NCBI RefSeq assembly: GCF_014898055.3
Contig: NW_023601212.1
Location: 45,868,329 to 45,932,328 of the forward strand
Direction: 5' to 3'
DNA length: 64,000 nucleotides
Source: Talpa occidentalis
Taxonomy: Eukaryota; Chordata; Mammalia; Eulipotyphla; Talpidae
The notes under the pieces were generated by a model. The model searched no databases. It saw nothing but the letters and a program-made list of their open reading frames with translations, and was not told the DNA's origin. The position numbers were made by a program, and so were the translations under genes. The first letter of the stretch is position 1, and each line of letters begins with the position of its first letter. Shown piece by piece: positions 1 through 15,900 of this stretch.

Positions 1-158
1 AGTTTTTTGTCATTCTGTTTAAAGAAAATGCTCTTTCCTGGTGAAAAGTACTTCTTGGGTTTGTTTTGAAGGTAAGAAAGGAGGGAAACTAGCTATTTTG
101 ATTTAGTAATTACATGCAGCCTAAGATGAAGTATTTGATTATTAAACAGGAATGCCAC

Positions 159-446
159 ACAGGGCTTCCCCGGTGGCGCAGCTGTTGAGCGCGGTGTTGC
201 GAAGCTGCCCGCAGCCTCTGCAGTGCCGGTTCGATCCCCGGCTGCTCCCCGGCCACCAGAGGAGGGTCCCACATGGCGCGCAGACCTCTCCTGCCGCCCA
301 CTGCTCCCCTCAGCAGTGTACTTCGGTCCTTCTGCCTGTTCTGCATCCTGCTCTGACTCTGGTGAATTCTCTCGCCTTCCCGCGCTTCTGACTGTACCCA
401 GTGCTTGTATGAATAAATAAATAAATAAATAAATCTTAAAAAAAAA
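159..446 (+). repeat. tRNA-derived SINE, GC-rich subfamily
   Basis: A Pol III A-box-like head (TGGCGCAGCTG) and a B box (GGTTCGATCCC) sit in the first 80 bases. A pyrimidine-rich body and an AAATAAATAAATCTT plus poly(A) tail follow. A 15-base target-site duplication flanks it (144-158 and 447-461). Short ORFs here on both strands are repeat sequence, not genes. Confidence 0.9.
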
Positions 447-1007
447 AAACAGGAATGCCACTAATAAGTTTTAAGTTGTCAGAAATTCTTTTTTTCCTTT
501 AGAATTATTTTATTAAATCATAAATGTACAACAGCTTCTTAACTCTACACATGCACTTAATTTTTTTAAAGGAAAAAAACGTTATGTCTTATTACATCAT
601 GATCCTGGCTAATAGCTTTTCAAAACTTTTGAGAAAATTTTAAAAAATGTTTCACATGTCACCTGAAACTTACAAATTTAACATTATCAAAGAAGGAATG
701 CTTCTAACACTCTTACAAAGACCACTAGAAAGAAACAATTAAAAAACTAAGAAACTGTCTCAAAGGCATTTTTTTCCAATCTTTCCTCCACAGTAAGGTA
801 ATGTTATTAAATAATTCAATCCATTCACAAAATGGCTCTCTGCATCTGCTCTGGTGTCTTCTGCCATATCACTGCATATTTATGCATGACTGAGATAAGA
901 GTTTCCTTAACATTATTATTTCGATAACCTGAAGCTGGTCTGTTAACCTCTGGGCTCTCATCCTCTCCTCTATACAGTGAAGCCCATGGCAAATAGGAAG
1001 AAGCTCA

Positions 1008-3047
<2,040 letters not shown>

Positions 3048-4075
3048 ATGGCTCCTGGAAGAGCCAGAGGGGAGCGGAGAAGTTCACCCAAGATGTCAGT
3101 CAGTCCGAGCAACACAGTGTCCCAACGCATACGACAAATTAGAAAACAGACAGTAGGGAGTAGAAGAACCACACGCAACCTAAAAACTCCTCAGGAAAGA
3201 AGCACACCACAAAAAGAAAACCACTCCCCAGATTGCAACGACAGCAACTTGGAAGAACTTCTGAGCCTTCCAGAAAGAGAATTTAAAATTGCCATGATTA
3301 AAAAAGTGATAGATCAGAAGAAGGAAATTGAGTCCCTAAAGAGGGAAGTAAGAGAAATGCAGGAGATCAAAGAATTAATGGAGGAACTAAAGAACTCTGG
3401 GAAAAGCAATGAAAGCAGAATAGATGAAATGGAAGAACGAATAAGTAATCTTGAAGACACAGAAATAAAAAGAACCAAAACAGAAAAGGAAAGAGAAGTA
3501 CGAAGGAAAAAGAATGAAGAAAGACTTCGGGAACTATCTGACTCCATGAGGAAAGGAAATATAAGAGTTATAGGAATTCCAGAAGGAGAGGAGAGAGATG
3601 TAGGAACAGAGAAATATTCATGGATATAATTGAAGAGAACTTCCCAAATGAGAAGAAGGAGCTGAAAATTGATATACAAGAAGCAAGAAGAACACCAAAC
3701 TTCCACGACGAAAGGAAAAACACAGCAAGACACATAATAGTAAAGCTCCCAAGAATCCAGGACAAGGAAAAAATAATGAAGCTGACAAGAGGAGAGAAAC
3801 AGATAACATTCAAAGGAAAACCAATCAGGCTGACATCAGACTTCTCTGAAGAAACACTACGGGCAAGGAGAGAGTGGAGGGACATAGTCAACAGACTCCA
3901 AGAAAACAGATGCCAACCAAGAATACTCTATCCCGCAAAGCTCTCTTTCCTCCATGAAGAAAGAATATGGACCTTCCCAGACAAAGAGAAACTCCGGAAT
4001 TTCATTGCGACTAAACCCCCACTCCAAAAAATACTACAAGGAATCCTAAAGCCAGAACCTCAGAGGGACGAATAA
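3048..4075 (+). pseudogene. L1 ORF1 (RNA-binding ORF1p), one frameshift
   Basis: The start MAPGRARG at 3048 leads into a charged coiled coil (about residues 75-170, SLKREVREMQ, MEERISNLE) and the start of the RRM core (IRVIGIPEGEE). The frame breaks at about 3605-3620 and continues in another frame from 3620 to the stop at 4075, through the RNA-binding C-terminal domain (RILYPAKLSF). One indel separates two otherwise open halves of 193 and 151 codons. ORF1p normally packages L1 RNA as trimers; this copy would give a truncated protein. Confidence 0.9.
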
Positions 4076-4148
4076 CAACGAAAGAAGACCAAAAAAAAAA
4101 AAATTATTAAAAGAATAAATAAATAAAATCAAAGGAAAGACAAACATA

Positions 4149-7100
4149 ATGGCAAATACAGATGCTAACATATCAATATTAACTCTAAATGTAAATGGAC
4201 TAAACTCTTCAATAAAAAGACACAGAGTTGCAGCCTGGATTAAGAAACAAAACCCAACCTTTGCTGTCTCCAGGAAACACATTTAGCTACAAAAGATAAA
4301 ATAGGCTCAAAGTCAAAGGATGGAAAACAATCCTACAAGCAAATGGCCAAAAAAGAAAGCAGGAACAGCTATACTTATATCAGATAAAACAGACTTCAAA
4401 CTCAAAAAAATAAAAAGAGACCCCAATGGTCACTACATTATGATCAAGGGGACAATACTTCAAGAAGAAATAACACTCATTAACATATACTCACCAAACG
4501 AAAGAGCACCAAAATATATCAGACAACTGTTGTCCTCTCTGAAAACAGACATCAGAGAAAACACATATGTAGTGGGAGACTTCAACACACCACTATCAAC
4601 AATGGATAGATCAACAAGACAAAAAATAAGTAAAGAAACTAAAGCTCTAAATAAGGACCTAGAGCATTTGGGCTTAACAGACATCTATAGAACACTAAAC
4701 CCAAAAAAAATGGAGTACACATTTTTCTCAAGCGCACACGGATCATTCTCCAGGATCGATCACATACTGGGGCACAGACAAACATCAACAGATACACCAA
4801 GATTGAAATCATACCAACCATCTTTTCTGACCACGAAGGCATCAAACTAGAAATAAATCATAAAAAGAAGGCAAGGAACTATCCTACCTCATGGAGATTA
4901 AAAGCCACACTACTGGAAGACCACTGGACTAACGAGGAGATCAAAGAAGAAATTAAAAAATTCTTTGAATTGAATGACAAGGAGGACACCAATATCCTAA
5001 ATGTATGGGATGCAGCAAAAGCAGTAATAAGAGGAAAATATATAGCAATAGAAGCTCACATCAAAAAACAAGAAAGAACTCAAAGAAACAACCTAATCTC
5101 AAAGCTCAAAGATCTAGAAAAAGAACAACAAAAAAACCCCAGAACCAGTAGAAGAAAAGAAATAATAAAAACCAAAGCAGAAATAAATGAAATTGAAACT
5201 AAAAAAACAATCCAAAAGATCAATGAAACCAAGAGCTGGTTCTTTGAAAAAATAAATAAAATAGACAGCCCCTAGCCAGGCTCACAAAGGAAAAAAGGGA
5301 GAAAGCACAAATACACAGAATCATAAATGAAAGAGGAGAAATCACAACGGACACAGCAGAAATCAAAAGAATAATCAGTAACTACTATGAACAGTTATAT
5401 GGAAACAAGTTCAACAATCTAGAGGAGATGGACAAATTCCTACAACTCTACAATCACCCAAAGCTAGATAAAGAAGAAATAGAACACCTAAACAGACCAA
5501 TTACAAGCAGCGAAATTGAAATGGTAATTAAAAACCTCCCCAAAAACAAAAGCCCAGGACCTGATGGATTTACAAATGAATTCTACCAAACATTCAGAGA
5601 CGAATTAGTGCCTATCCTTCACAAACTCTTCCAAAAAATTGAGAAGGAAGGACAATACCAAACACGTTCTATGAAGCCAATATTACACTAATACCAAAAC
5701 CGAATAAGGACAACACAAAAAGGAAAACTATAGGCCAATCTCCCTAATGAACACTGATGCAAAAATCCTCAATAAAATTTTAGCTATCAGAATCCAACAA
5801 TGTATCCATAAGATAATTCACCACGACCAAGTTGGATTCATTCCAGGGGCACAAGGATGGTTTAACATCCGAAAATCAATCAACGTTATCCAACACATCA
5901 AAAAAGAAATATAAAAACCATATGATAATATCAATAGATGCTGAGAAAGCTTTCGACAAAGTGCAACACCCATTCATGATAAAAGCCCTTGAAATTCTTG
6001 GATACAAGGAACATACCTCAACATCATAAAGGCCATCTATGACAAGCCAACAGCCAGTATCATTCTCAATGGTGAAAAGCTGAAAGCAATTCCATTAAGA
6101 TCTGGAACAAGACAAGGATGTCCACTCTCACCACTGCTTTTCAATATAATACTGGAAGTCCTAGCCAGAGCAATAAGACAAGAGAAAGACATCCAAGGAA
6201 TCCAAATAGGAAAAGAAGAAGTCAAACTATCACTATTTGCAGATGATATGATAATATACATAGAGAACCCCAAAATCTCCACAGAAAAACTAATTCAACT
6301 CATCAATCAATTCAGTAAAGTGGCAGGATACAAAATCAACACGCAAAAGTCAGTGGCCTTCCTATACACAAACAATAAATCTGAAGAAGAAGAAATCAAA
6401 AAAACCACCCCTTTTATTATCGAAACAAAAAAAATCAAATATTTGGGAATAAATCTAACAAAAGAGGTAAAGGACCTATACAAAGAAAACTATAAAACGC
6501 TGTTAAAAGAAATAGAAGAAGACACAAAGAAATGGAAAGACATCCCCTGCTCATGGATTGGAAGAATAAACATTATTAAAATGGCCATCCTACCAAAAGC
6601 AATATACAGATTCAATGCTATTCCAATCAAAATCTCAATGGCATTCTTCAAAGAAATAGAACAATTATTGATGAAATTCATATGGAATCACCAAAAACCC
6701 CGAATAGCCAAAGCTCTACTGAAAAAAAAAGAAGGAAATGGAGGCATCACACTCCCAGACTTCAAACTATACTACAAAGCCATAATCATCAAAACTGCAT
6801 GGTATTGGAACAAGAACAGACATACAGACCAATGGAATCGAATAGAAAATCCAGAAATAAACCCACAGATTTATGGTCAACTAATCTTTGACAAAGGAGC
6901 AAAGACTATGCATTGGAGCAAAGAAAGTTTGTTCAATAAATGGTGCTGGGAAAACTGGGTCGCTACATGCAAAAGAATGAAGCTTGACCACTACCTCACA
7001 CCATACACAAAAATCAACTCAAAATGGATTAAAGAACTAGACATAAGACCTGAAACCATAAAATACATAGAAGGAAATATAGGCGAAACACTACGGGATT

Positions 7101-7966
7101 TGCACATCAAAGACATCTTTACAGACACATCACCCAAAGCAGTGATAGTGAAGAGAAAGATAAACAGCTGGGACTACATCAAATTAAAGAGCTTCTGCAC
7201 AGCAAAAGAGACAATAACAAAAACAAAGAGAAACCCCACCAACTGGGAGAACATTTTTGCACCCAACACTAATGATAAAGGACTGATCACAAAAATCTGC
7301 AAAGAGCTGATGAGACTCAGCAACAACAAAGAAAATAATCCAGTCAAAAAATGGGCAGAAGAGCTAAAAAGAAACTTCTCTGAAGAGGAAATGCAAATGG
7401 CCAACAGACATATGAAAAAATGTTCAACATCACTTGTAATCAGGGAAATGCAAATCAAAACTACCATGAGATACCATCTCACACCAGTGAGAATGGCACA
7501 TATTAAAAAAACTAGCAACAACAAATGTTGGCGAGGATGTGGAGAAAAAGGAACTCTTGTGCACTGTTGGTGGGAGTGCAAACTGGTCCAACCACTATGG
7601 AGAGCTGTGTGGAGATTTCTGGACCTACTAAACATAGAGCTTCCATATGATCCAGCAATTCCACTCCTAGGTATTTACCCAAAGGACACAGAAACATCAA
7701 TTCCAAAGAGCACCTGCACTCCTATGTTTATAGCAGCACTGTTTACAATAGCTAAGCTTTGGAAACAACCCAAATGCCCAAAAATAGATGACTGGATCAA
7801 GAAGATGTGGTACATATATACCATGGAATATTACTCAGCATTCAAAAAAGATAAACACATGCAATTTGCAGCAACATGGATGGCACTGGAAGGGATCATG
7901 CTCAGCGAAATAAGCCAAAAAGAAAAAGAAAAATACCGGATGGTCTCACTCATAGCAGGAATCTAG
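4149..7966 (+). pseudogene. L1 ORF2 (endonuclease and reverse transcriptase), multiply frameshifted
   Basis: ORF2 opens at 4149 with MANTDANISILTLNVNGLN, the apurinic-type endonuclease N terminus. Frames break near 4260, 4310, 4778, 5272, 5662, 5715, 5860-5910 and 6015. The endonuclease motif SRIDHILG lies near 4750. The reverse transcriptase has NKSPGPDGF (about 5550), SIDAEKAFD (about 5930) and the catalytic FADD box at 6236-6247. From 6248 one open stretch of 572 codons runs through the thumb and the Cys-rich C-terminal region ([18 protein letters not shown]) to the stop at 7966. The 3' half is intact while the 5' half holds nearly all the lesions. Confidence 0.93.
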
Positions 7967-8508
<542 letters not shown>

Positions 8509-8796
8509 CTAAGAGCACCTCCGCTCGTGACCCGGCGCTGCTGCTACTCCAGAAATTCTTAACAGGGGTCTGCACTCAGTTATAGCAAAGACTATTTTGC
8601 CGAGAGATAAACAGCTTATAATTTGGGGCTGTGTTTCTTGTTCAAAACAAAATGTTCCAACAGTAAACAAACACGAGTTGAAAGAGGGAAGGGTAGTTTG
8701 TAGTGGGTTAGGTGGTAGTTCCCAAAAAAGATTTGTCAACATCCCAAATCTTGCAATCTGGGAATGTGAACTTACTTGCAAAACAGGGTCTTTGCA

Positions 8797-9029
8797 GGAC
8801 CCCTGGTGCCGCAGGAGTTAAAGACACAGCGCTATTGCCAGCCACTGTAGCACGAGTTAGATCCCCTGCTAGCCAGGGAGCTCCCCTCAGCAGTGTATTT
8901 CAGTAGATCTGCCTATTCTGCAACCCATTCTCTCTGGTGAAGCCTCTCCCTGCCCTCCACCACCGGTCGTGCCTCTGGCCTACACCCCAGTTTTTGTATG
9001 CATACATAAATAAATCTTAAAAAAAAAAC
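8797..9029 (+). repeat. tRNA-derived SINE, older subfamily
   Basis: A diverged head (CCTGGTGCCGCAGGAGTTAAAG) and the common tail TATGCATACATAAATAAATCTT are visible. A 16-base target-site duplication, AAACAGGGTCTTTGCA, is at 8781-8796 and 9030-9045. Confidence 0.85.
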
Positions 9030-9045
9030 AAACAGGGTCTTTGCA

Positions 9046-9410
9046 CATGTAAATAAGGAGCAAAAGACAGATCATTCTCAAATTATACAGGTGGCCCCTA
9101 AATCCAATGACAAATGTTTTTAGAAAAGACAGAAAAGACTCATGAGATGACCACGGGAAGATGGAGGCAAACACCAGTGTTGCAGCCACAAACCCAGAAT
9201 GCCTAGAGCCACCAGTAGCTGGAAGAAGCATAGAAGGATCCTCTCCCAGTCTTCAGAAGGAGTGTGGCCCTGCTGACACCTTGATTTCCAGATTCTGGAG
9301 ATGTTCTCTAAGAACAACTGTGTATTAAAAGAATACACTTCTTTTAAAATCCCCCTTTGTGGTACTTTGTGACAGCAATATGGAAACCAGCACCAGCTAT
9401 TATGTTAACT
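9046..9410 (+). repeat. MaLR-type LTR relic (MLT1-like)
   Basis: Segments typical of MaLR LTRs occur in order: CCCCTAAATCCAATGACAA, GAGCCACCAGTAGCTGGAAG, CTGACACCTTGATTTC and TGTGGTACTTTGTGACAG. It was probably once continuous with the 8.56-8.78 kb sequence and later hit by the SINE at 8797. There is no coding potential. The subfamily name is from memory and uncertain. Confidence 0.55.
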
Positions 9411-9742
9411 GATTCTTAGCCATCAGTAACCAGAGTGATGCTCAAAAAATACTTCATGTTCAAATGCAAAATGCACTGCTGATACACTGTCCTTTTTTTG
9501 TATTTTAATATTGGCTTTCAAAAAATCTGTATTTGCTTTCATCTCAAATAGTAAACAATTTTTTCATGACACTTTGGAATGTGCAGCTATGTGGCTGGTT
9601 TCAAGTGCATATGATCTGGGAAAAGCATTTTGATTGTTACAATGTTTGTTATGATCACCAGCCATGAAGCCATTTTACAGTATCTGAAGACTTACAAACT
9701 ACACCGCCCACTTTTTAGAGTTGTTTCAGGGAAAATCCACAC

Positions 9743-9931
9743 CTGGGATTTGTCATCTTTTTCCTGGTCCCAATCCTTAGACTCTGTTAGAGACTTCTCC
9801 ATTTTCTTAAGTGATGTTAAGTTCCAGTCATACTCAATGCTGCCGGACTCAATCACCTGACTGTCAATTTTCACTTCATAAGTGAGATCTGGCCTTAATA
9901 TCAGAGTGTAGAGGTGGGTGAATCCATCAAC
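9743..9931 (-). CDS. CALR3: CALR3 exon 5
   Basis: 63 codons, phase 0 to 0, from [20 protein letters not shown] to KDDKSQ. Acceptor TATGCAG at 9932-9938; donor CAG|GTGTGG at 9742. It covers the end of the lectin-like N domain and the start of the P domain ([11 protein letters not shown] repeat type). Confidence 0.95.
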
Positions 9932-12900
9932 CTGCATATTTGAGAGGAGTAAAAAGATCAGAGTGAAAGCCTTGGCGAGACAAGATAGGTCTAAATATGT
10001 AGTTTACGTCATCATTGGTCACAGTTTCATTATAAACAACAAAGTTCTATAAGAGACAAAGCCAAAGTCCTTTTGCGTCCCCTTTCCTTGGGACAGGTAG
10101 CCATAGCTCTAGAGTCTGCTCAGTGTCCCCCTTGGTCTTTGTAACCCCAAGGACAACCACACACATGCTTCTTGTAAATGCTCTCCCTAGCCCCCTCCCC
10201 CTTTCCTCTCGACCACCTTTCCTAATTTAGACTTTGGCCCATTGCCTGATTGCTGCCAGGATTTGGTGACTAGTGCTGAGTCTCCCTAAGTATCGTACCT
10301 GCTCCTAACCATGTGCAAACAGCTCCAAACCAGAATTTTAATATACCAACCAGTGGCCTGACCTTCAGACTCAAGCTTCCAACAACTTATGGGACATTTC
10401 TACCTGGAATTCTGCCAGGATTTCATAATCGATTGTTCTAAACACAAATTTGGAGTCTTCCCTGGCCCCTCCTTAGCTTTTGTTTCTCTTTCTGATTAAC
10501 AGCAACAGCTCTGAGAGTCATTGTCCACCTCCTCACGCCCAGATCTCACACATCACTAAGTCCTCTAAAGTATTTGTCAAAACACTCTTGTGTTCTGCAT
10601 CCCACCGAAAACTGGCCTAACAGTTTCACCCATCTCTCTACCTGCCAATGGCCCTATCCCTCTACCTGCCTTCCCTAGAACAGCTGAGGTATTTTCTGAT
10701 TTTTTTTCTAATTATTATTATTTTTTAAAGCATCCTTTTCTTTTCTTTCTTTTTTCCTTTTTTTTTTACAATATAGGATTTCTCCCCTCAGGTGTGGTCA
10801 ACATAGTTCTCCCACCACCAAAGCACCCATAGTCCTCTACCATAGTCCACTTAGCTGAGGTATTTTCTATCAAGCAGATGGGATGTCCTCCTTGAAAACC
10901 CAAGGGCTAAGCACTGCCTTCAGGGATTTTTCCTTTGAGCATCATAGAATAAACCAGCCTATAAAGGTCACTGTGTGCCTCCCCACAAATGTGACACCAA
11001 CTAGCTGCTGTGAATTCATGCTCCTTTAACAGATGGGTCTTCTGTAAGGTCATGGAAACAGCAGCACACATCTGAGGATATCAGCAGCCCAGGACTCTAT
11101 GTACCTGCTAACTCCAGTCTAGTGTTGGCCTCCCCAGGAGGGACCTTGCAACCTCTGTAGTGACATTCGCATCTTGCACACAACTTATGTGCAACTGATT
11201 AGTTTCTTGGGATTTAATCATAAAGACCTGCTTAGGACAAATACTAAGGGAAGGGGGAACAGAAGGACTGTGAGCTCTCCTTGCCCCCAAGGGAGGAGTA
11301 TCAGATCATAGCATACTGGGGGATGCAATGATCCTTTAGTGCAACCTTGGGGTGGGGCCACAAGAGGCACCTCATTGTCAGCAGTGACTCACTGGGGCTT
11401 TGTAAAGAAGCCCAGCACCCCCTGCTCAAATTGAGACTAGTAAGGGATGGATGGACCGGCAGCCACTCCATACCACCAATAATGACCTTGAAACACATGC
11501 GGCTGCCTGTCTAGATTCATCCATGTTCACAAAGAACTCAGATGTTGGAGTTCTGGGTGCTGGGGATGCATCAGGGGATGGTTCTCTGCTTCCTGAGAAT
11601 ATTAAAATGGGGGTTGGGGAGTCCTCACAGGCCTCCACAGGCCAAGGACCAAGGCAAGCTACCTCATCAGAGAAGTCCCTGACCACTGAGTTGTAAAGCA
11701 GGCCCTGAGGCATAAGGTGTTATTTTCACAAGATTCCCTGGTTAAAAAGGTAAGAAAGTATGGTTTAATTTTAGAAATAGCACCATTTTTAAAAATTTGT
11801 TTATTTATGCATACAAGATCTGGGTATAGGCCAGAGATGCGGAGAAGGGGGTGGTGAAAGGATTCACCAGAGACAGAGGAGGGAGCAGAACAGGCAGATC
11901 TACTGAAATACACTGCTGAGGGGAGCAGCAGGTGGGATAGGAGAGATCTGCTGCGCCATGTGGGTCAGCTCCCTGGCTGGGGGTTGAACTCATGCTACAG
12001 TGGCTGCTGATAACTTCAGAGTGCTGAGACTTAACCCCTTGTGCCACCACAGAGACCCAAATAGCACCATTTTTAAATGTTCTGGTATTTTGATGAATAA
12101 TTGCTCCAGGATTTTTTTTCTCATTTGAATATTGTATTCTTTGGAGAGAATGGATATGGCTGAAATGTATCCATCCTGTTGGAGCCCTTATGGGGCAAAT
12201 GATTGTAGGATAGCAAAGTTCATGGTAAAAAGAAGCATGGCCACCCTATTGGGAATAAACTTCAGAATTCAAATCAAAGCCACAGACAAGTGTCTCTAGT
12301 GGGCCAGATGATGTTTGTTAAGATCTATCACTGGTAAGATTTCCTCAGTAAATCTTTAAAAAATATATTTAATTAAGAAATTTATTTTCATTGAAATATA
12401 ATTGACATAATGATATATTAGTTTCAGGAATGCAACATAATGATTTGATGTTTGTATGCAATGCAGAATGATAACCACAATAAGTCTATATCTCATCTAA
12501 TCTTAGCAATTTCACTTAAATATTTTATGATCAACAAACTATTTTCTTTTTATTCTTTTTTTTTCCCAAAAAGATTTATTTTATCCATGCATACAAGAGC
12601 TGGGGCACAGGCCAGAGATGTGGGGGGTGAGAGGATTGATTCACCAGAGACAGAGTGGGGAACAGAACAGGTAGACTGACTGAAATACACTGCTGAGGGG
12701 AGCAGCGGGTGAGACAGGAGAGGTCTGCTGAGCCATGTGGGTTTCTCCCTGGCTGGCCAGGGATTGTGCTACAGAGGCTGAGGATTGCTTCAGAGTGCGG
12801 TGCTTGACTCCTTGCGCCACCAGGGAGGCCCGCAATAAACTATTTTCTCAAAGCTTCTGTTATGATCCGGCAAGAGTTAACACAATCATTGATTTGAATA

Positions 12901-15900
12901 CAAAAACATTTACCTTACACCGGATTGATTTCTTGTTTGCGTGATACTGATTCTTGAAATGTAAAATAACATGAACTTTCTTGATATCAAATCCACAAAT
13001 ATCAGGGCCTACAAAAAAAATTAGCTGCTTTCAATTTCCTTCTATAATGCATCACTGCAGGATACCCCCAAACATTCTCCTGAAATACCGTTGTTTGTCA
13101 CTCAACGACAGGGACATGTTCTGAGAAATGCATCCTTAGGTAATTCTACTGTGCAAACATCATAGGGTAGAATGACACAAAGCTAGATGCTCCAGCTTTT
13201 ACACACTTGGCTATGTGATACAGCCTGTTAGGACCACCATCATAATCAAGATTCACTGCTGACGAAAATGTTATTAAGCAACATGTAACTGTATACAAGA
13301 CATGGGAGAGTTGCACAATCAGGAATAAACTGATATTCACATAGAGATACTGAAATGAACTGTGACACCCTTCTCTATTCAGGTCACTTTTCTGTCCTCT
13401 CCAGTCACTTTGGACTTCCGTAAACCAGCATGTGAGTCAGAAAAAGAACATCTATGAGTGACAAACACCCTGATATGAGGTCCTTATTCTAAAACTCTGA
13501 CCAGTTTAGCTGTGCCCAGGTAAGGGCTTCAGAGCAGGACTGATTGGTTCCATTCACTGTGTGGAGACATATTTGCAAATTACATTGTCTCCCAGGGCCT
13601 GTGTATCCCAGTTTATAAAACAGGGATGTTAACCTTGACTTCACAAAGCCATTTTGCCAATTAAGTGAGCTAATATATGTATAGTGTTTAGTATGGCAAA
13701 GCTCAGTATCTATTGCTGCTGTTACTATGGTGATGCCCCAACACATATCTCTCTCTCTCTCTCTCTCTCATACACACACACACATACACCCCTAATGATA
13801 ACCCTAAATTGGAAGCAAGAGACAACAATCAACACATAAATCCTTATGCTGTAAAGATCTAGAAAGAGTTCTATTCCAAAGGCAATAGTTTCTAATTGGC
13901 CCTGGGATTAAGTTTCAGTTACTAAGGAAATGAACTGCTATGGGACACACAAGTCCCTCATAATAAACTGCATTCTGAATATACTAAACAAGGTCTACAG
14001 GACAGATCCAGAAACTTCCCGTAACCTTTTTAGGATGTCTGGAATCACTAGCTTCAGCTTTATTGATCTCAAGCCCTAGGAATGTACTCGGACTGTACTA
14101 AAACAACCTGGTGTCTGTCTCAGATCCAGTATTCCCGCCTCCCTCAAGATTCTGTGAGGCAAGTCACCATGTAAACACAAGCAGATGACTGTGCTTTCTT
14201 TTAGAACTTGTGGACTTAGTCCACAATAAATAAGAGAGATTAGGGCTGTAATTACTTGCAGAATATTATTAATTTGCTACAATAGATGTGATACTGAACT
14301 TGCAAGTGGCTTTCAGGGACCAACCTAAATACCAGCTCTGTCTTCTAGCTGAGTTCTCTGAAGACATGTGTTTACAACATTAACATTTCTTGTTATCACT
14401 GGAAACATTCCAGTTCAAATTTTTTATAAAAAAGCTATGAAATGTAAACTATGTGTATAAAGGTCTACTCCCTCAGGATTGAAACGTGAAATTCATTTTG
14501 CCTCCAAAATTGGTCAGAAGTGCCCTCTCAATTCCAAAGCACCTATACATTTTTAATATTAAATTAAGCTTCATAACAGTACTAGAACTGACTGGAAAGG
14601 CCATTCTTCTTCCATTAGCAGCAATAATAAAATATTTATACATGTAATGGATTTTTATGAGGAAATGTGATAGACAGATGGGCTCTGAAGTTGGACTAAC
14701 CTTAGGGAAGTAGCTTAATCTTTCTGAGCTTCAGTTTCCCTATTTGCAAAATGGGGACTAAGTTAACTATTTCCAGGGGTTTTATACTTCATCTTGCAAG
14801 GGCCCAATAAAATGTGGCTCTCTCATCCACTTCAATAGTACAGGCTGGCGCAGAGATATAAAGAAGTACTCTAGGGCCTCCCTGGTGGCGCAGCGGTTGA
14901 ACACTGGGTTGCGAAGCTGCCCGCGGCCTCTGCAGCACCAGTTCGATCCCCGGCTGCTCCCCAGCCACTCCCCGGCCACCGGAGGAGGGTCCCACATGGC
15001 GCGCAGACCTCTCCTGCCACCCGCTGCTCCCCTCAGCAGTGTACTTCGGTCCTTCTGCCTGCTCTGCTCCCCGCTCTGGCTCTGGTGAATTCTTTCACCC
15101 TCCAGCGCTTCTGACTGTACCCAGTGCTTGTATAAATAAATAAATCTTTTTAAAAAATAAATAAATAAGTTTTTTTTTAAGTACTCTAACAATGACACAA
15201 TGGGTTTAAGTAAAAGTTTGAGTTAGAAGGAAAGTTACACAGAAAATTAATTTTAACTTTTTTTTCCCACCCAAACTACACTGCTTCAAATTTCAGCTGT
15301 AACTAACAGGTGCTCTCTCTATATATAATTACAAGCAATCCTTTGTCAGATATTTTGTGGTTATTTTGTTTACCTAACTAAATCAATTGTGGAATCACCT
15401 TTAATTCCAGAAATTAACTTTTTGCAGATCTCTCTGCTTCCTGTCTTGAGAGAATGATAATAATAACCAAACCCAAGATATTGTAATTTATTTTTTAATC
15501 TAAGTAAACACCTTTTCTACCTCAGGTCCATCTCAAATTTAAAAGCCAAGAGTAAATGGAGTATGGTTTAGTGGAAAGAATTCTGGGAGTTGGGGTCTGT
15601 GCAGTGGGTAGAAACTTTATAGCCATCTAATGCTGGGATCTTGACACAGAAAAGTTACTATCATTAACCCCATTATTCTTCCTACATCTATAATAACACC
15701 CAGCTGTATATACAAATAAAAGGACAGCATAATGAGGGGTCCAAAGTCTGACACTTATCACAATAAATTCAGAGAGAAGCATTTTTATTTATTTATACAA
15801 GCACTGGGTACAGTCAGAAGCGTGGGAGGGTGAGAGAATTCACCAGAGCCAGAGCGGGGAGCAGAACAGGCAGACTGACAAAACACACTGCTGAGGGGAG

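Noticed and set aside
14782..15198. tRNA-like sequences and ORFs within SINE copies
   Set aside because: A and B boxes belong to tRNA-derived SINE heads without a cloverleaf; the ORFs repeat identically from copy to copy.
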